From positions 4,420,279-4,484,278 of the forward strand of contig NZ_CP011514.1 in NCBI RefSeq assembly GCF_001653795.1: 64,000 nucleotides of DNA, written 5' to 3'. The position numbers were made by a program, and so were the translations under genes. Position 1 is the stretch's first letter, and every line of letters begins with the position of its first letter. This stretch comes from Mitsuaria sp. 7. Its GTDB lineage: Bacteria > Pseudomonadota > Gammaproteobacteria > Burkholderiales > Burkholderiaceae_C. Of this stretch, positions 63,496 to 64,000 are shown in pieces. Below the pieces are notes generated by a model that saw nothing but the letters and a program-made list of their open reading frames with translations, was not told the origin of the DNA and ran no database searches.

Positions 63496-64000
63496 TTATC
63501 GGGAATACAGCGACGCCTCGCCGGGCGGTCTCGTCTTGAATCGCTTGTGGACCCACAAATACTGGGCCGGGTGTTCGCGGATGCGGTCCTCGAGCCAGCG
63601 GTGGAAGTGGTTCGCGTCGGCCTCCAGGTCGCCGCTCGGATAGTGTTGCAGCGGCTCGTGCGCGTGGATCACGATGCCCTGGCCCTTGGGCAGCATCGTG
63701 ACGACCACCGGCTGCACCACCATCTTCGCCGCCTGGGCGATCTTCGCCGGCGCCAGCAAGGTGTTGGCCGGCACGCCGAAGAACGGGATGAAGGCCGAAT
63801 CCTTGGGCCCGAAATCCATGTCCGGCAGATTCAGGAACGAGTAGCCGTCGCGGATCGCCCGCAGCACGCTGCGCACCCCTTCATGGCGATCGACCAGCTT
63901 GGTCGTGCCGAAGCGCGACCGCGCCTTGCGCAACGCCTCGTCGAGCAGCGCGTTGCTCTGGCGCTGGTAGATGCTGGCGCCAGGTCTTGCCTGGTTGAGC
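63496..64000 (-). CDS. LpxL/HtrB-type lipid A acyltransferase, C-terminal part
   Basis: Late acyltransferase of lipid A synthesis, inner membrane. Only the last 168 residues are in the window: TKLVDRHEGVRSVLRAIRDG, NLPDMDFGPKDSAFIPFFGVPA and the family end YLWVHKRFKTRPPGE. The frame is open to base 64000. The H-x4-D catalytic motif lies beyond the edge, so LpxL, LpxM or LpxP cannot be separated. Confidence 0.9.
   Translation of the reverse strand, partial: LNQARPGASIYQRQSNALLDEALRKARSRFGTTKLVDRHEGVRSVLRAIRDGYSFLNLPDMDFGPKDSAFIPFFGVPANTLLAPAKIAQAAKMVVQPVVVTMLPKGQGIVIHAHEPLQHYPSGDLEADANHFHRWLEDRIREHPAQYLWVHKRFKTRPPGEASLYSR

Overview
The window is GC-rich, densely coded chromosomal DNA with betaproteobacterial content. 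Evidence includes an AcnD/PrpF-type methylcitrate cluster, a TRAP dicarboxylate-type transporter, a glmS divergent from an Lrp/AsnC gene, and a dapF-DUF484-xerC block. I would place it in the Burkholderiales, in the Roseateles/Mitsuaria/Rubrivivax neighbourhood; this is inference from gene content, not a phylogeny. I saw no rRNA, tRNA or CRISPR array and no prophage.

Region 1 (1-15.3 kb) is catabolic. A lower-strand operon running from 9272 off the left edge encodes an aldehyde dehydrogenase, an M14 zinc carboxypeptidase, a GPH-type permease, an NTF2-like protein, a TonB-dependent receptor, a small secreted protein and a GMC alcohol dehydrogenase. The set resembles the polyethylene-glycol (peg) operon of sphingomonads, with a peptidase in place of the acyl-CoA ligase. 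An XRE-type regulator gene diverges from it, followed by a semialdehyde dehydrogenase gene. A second lower-strand operon (15.2-11.9 kb) encodes a dipeptide-epimerase-like enolase-superfamily enzyme, a NylB-like serine hydrolase and a LuxR-type regulator. An 18-bp C4-N3-G4 element lies upstream of both operons, so they may form one regulon for an amide/ether-like substrate.

Region 2 (15.5-22.1 kb) is a propionate (2-methylcitrate) operon: thioesterase, prpC, acnD, prpF and a PrpB-position lyase from an unusual clade. A near-perfect 23-bp palindrome and a repeated 13-mer lie at its head.

Region 3 (22.2-28.5 kb) is a clearly AT-richer island inserted between housekeeping-like operons. It holds a Gabija-like pair (OLD-family ATPase/TOPRIM nuclease and UvrD-like helicase) followed by two proteins of unknown function that each end in a HEPN-type R-x4-H motif. 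This is the best candidate for an undescribed composite defence system.

Region 4 (28.6-41.1 kb) has a DctMQP TRAP transporter, a copper locus (a CueR/MerR-type operator in front of a cupredoxin, convergent with a bufferin-type bufABC RiPP cluster), a three-domain GH16 laminarinase under a LacI-type operator, and a three-subunit FAD-GMC/cytochrome c dehydrogenase with a TetR gene.

Region 5 (41.2-54.2 kb) has regulators and stress genes: a tandem AraC duplication; LysR diverging from that pair; a pirin gene with an isochorismatase-type hydrolase gene; an amidohydrolase-porin-LuxR operon; and a hemerythrin/receiver/disordered-protein cluster.

Region 6 (54.2-64 kb) is mostly housekeeping: glmS, an Lrp-type regulator, an IS481-family element inserted in the loop of a REP-like hairpin, rlmI, an outer-membrane-like protein, xerC, DUF484, dapF and the C-terminal half of an LpxL-type acyltransferase cut by the right edge.
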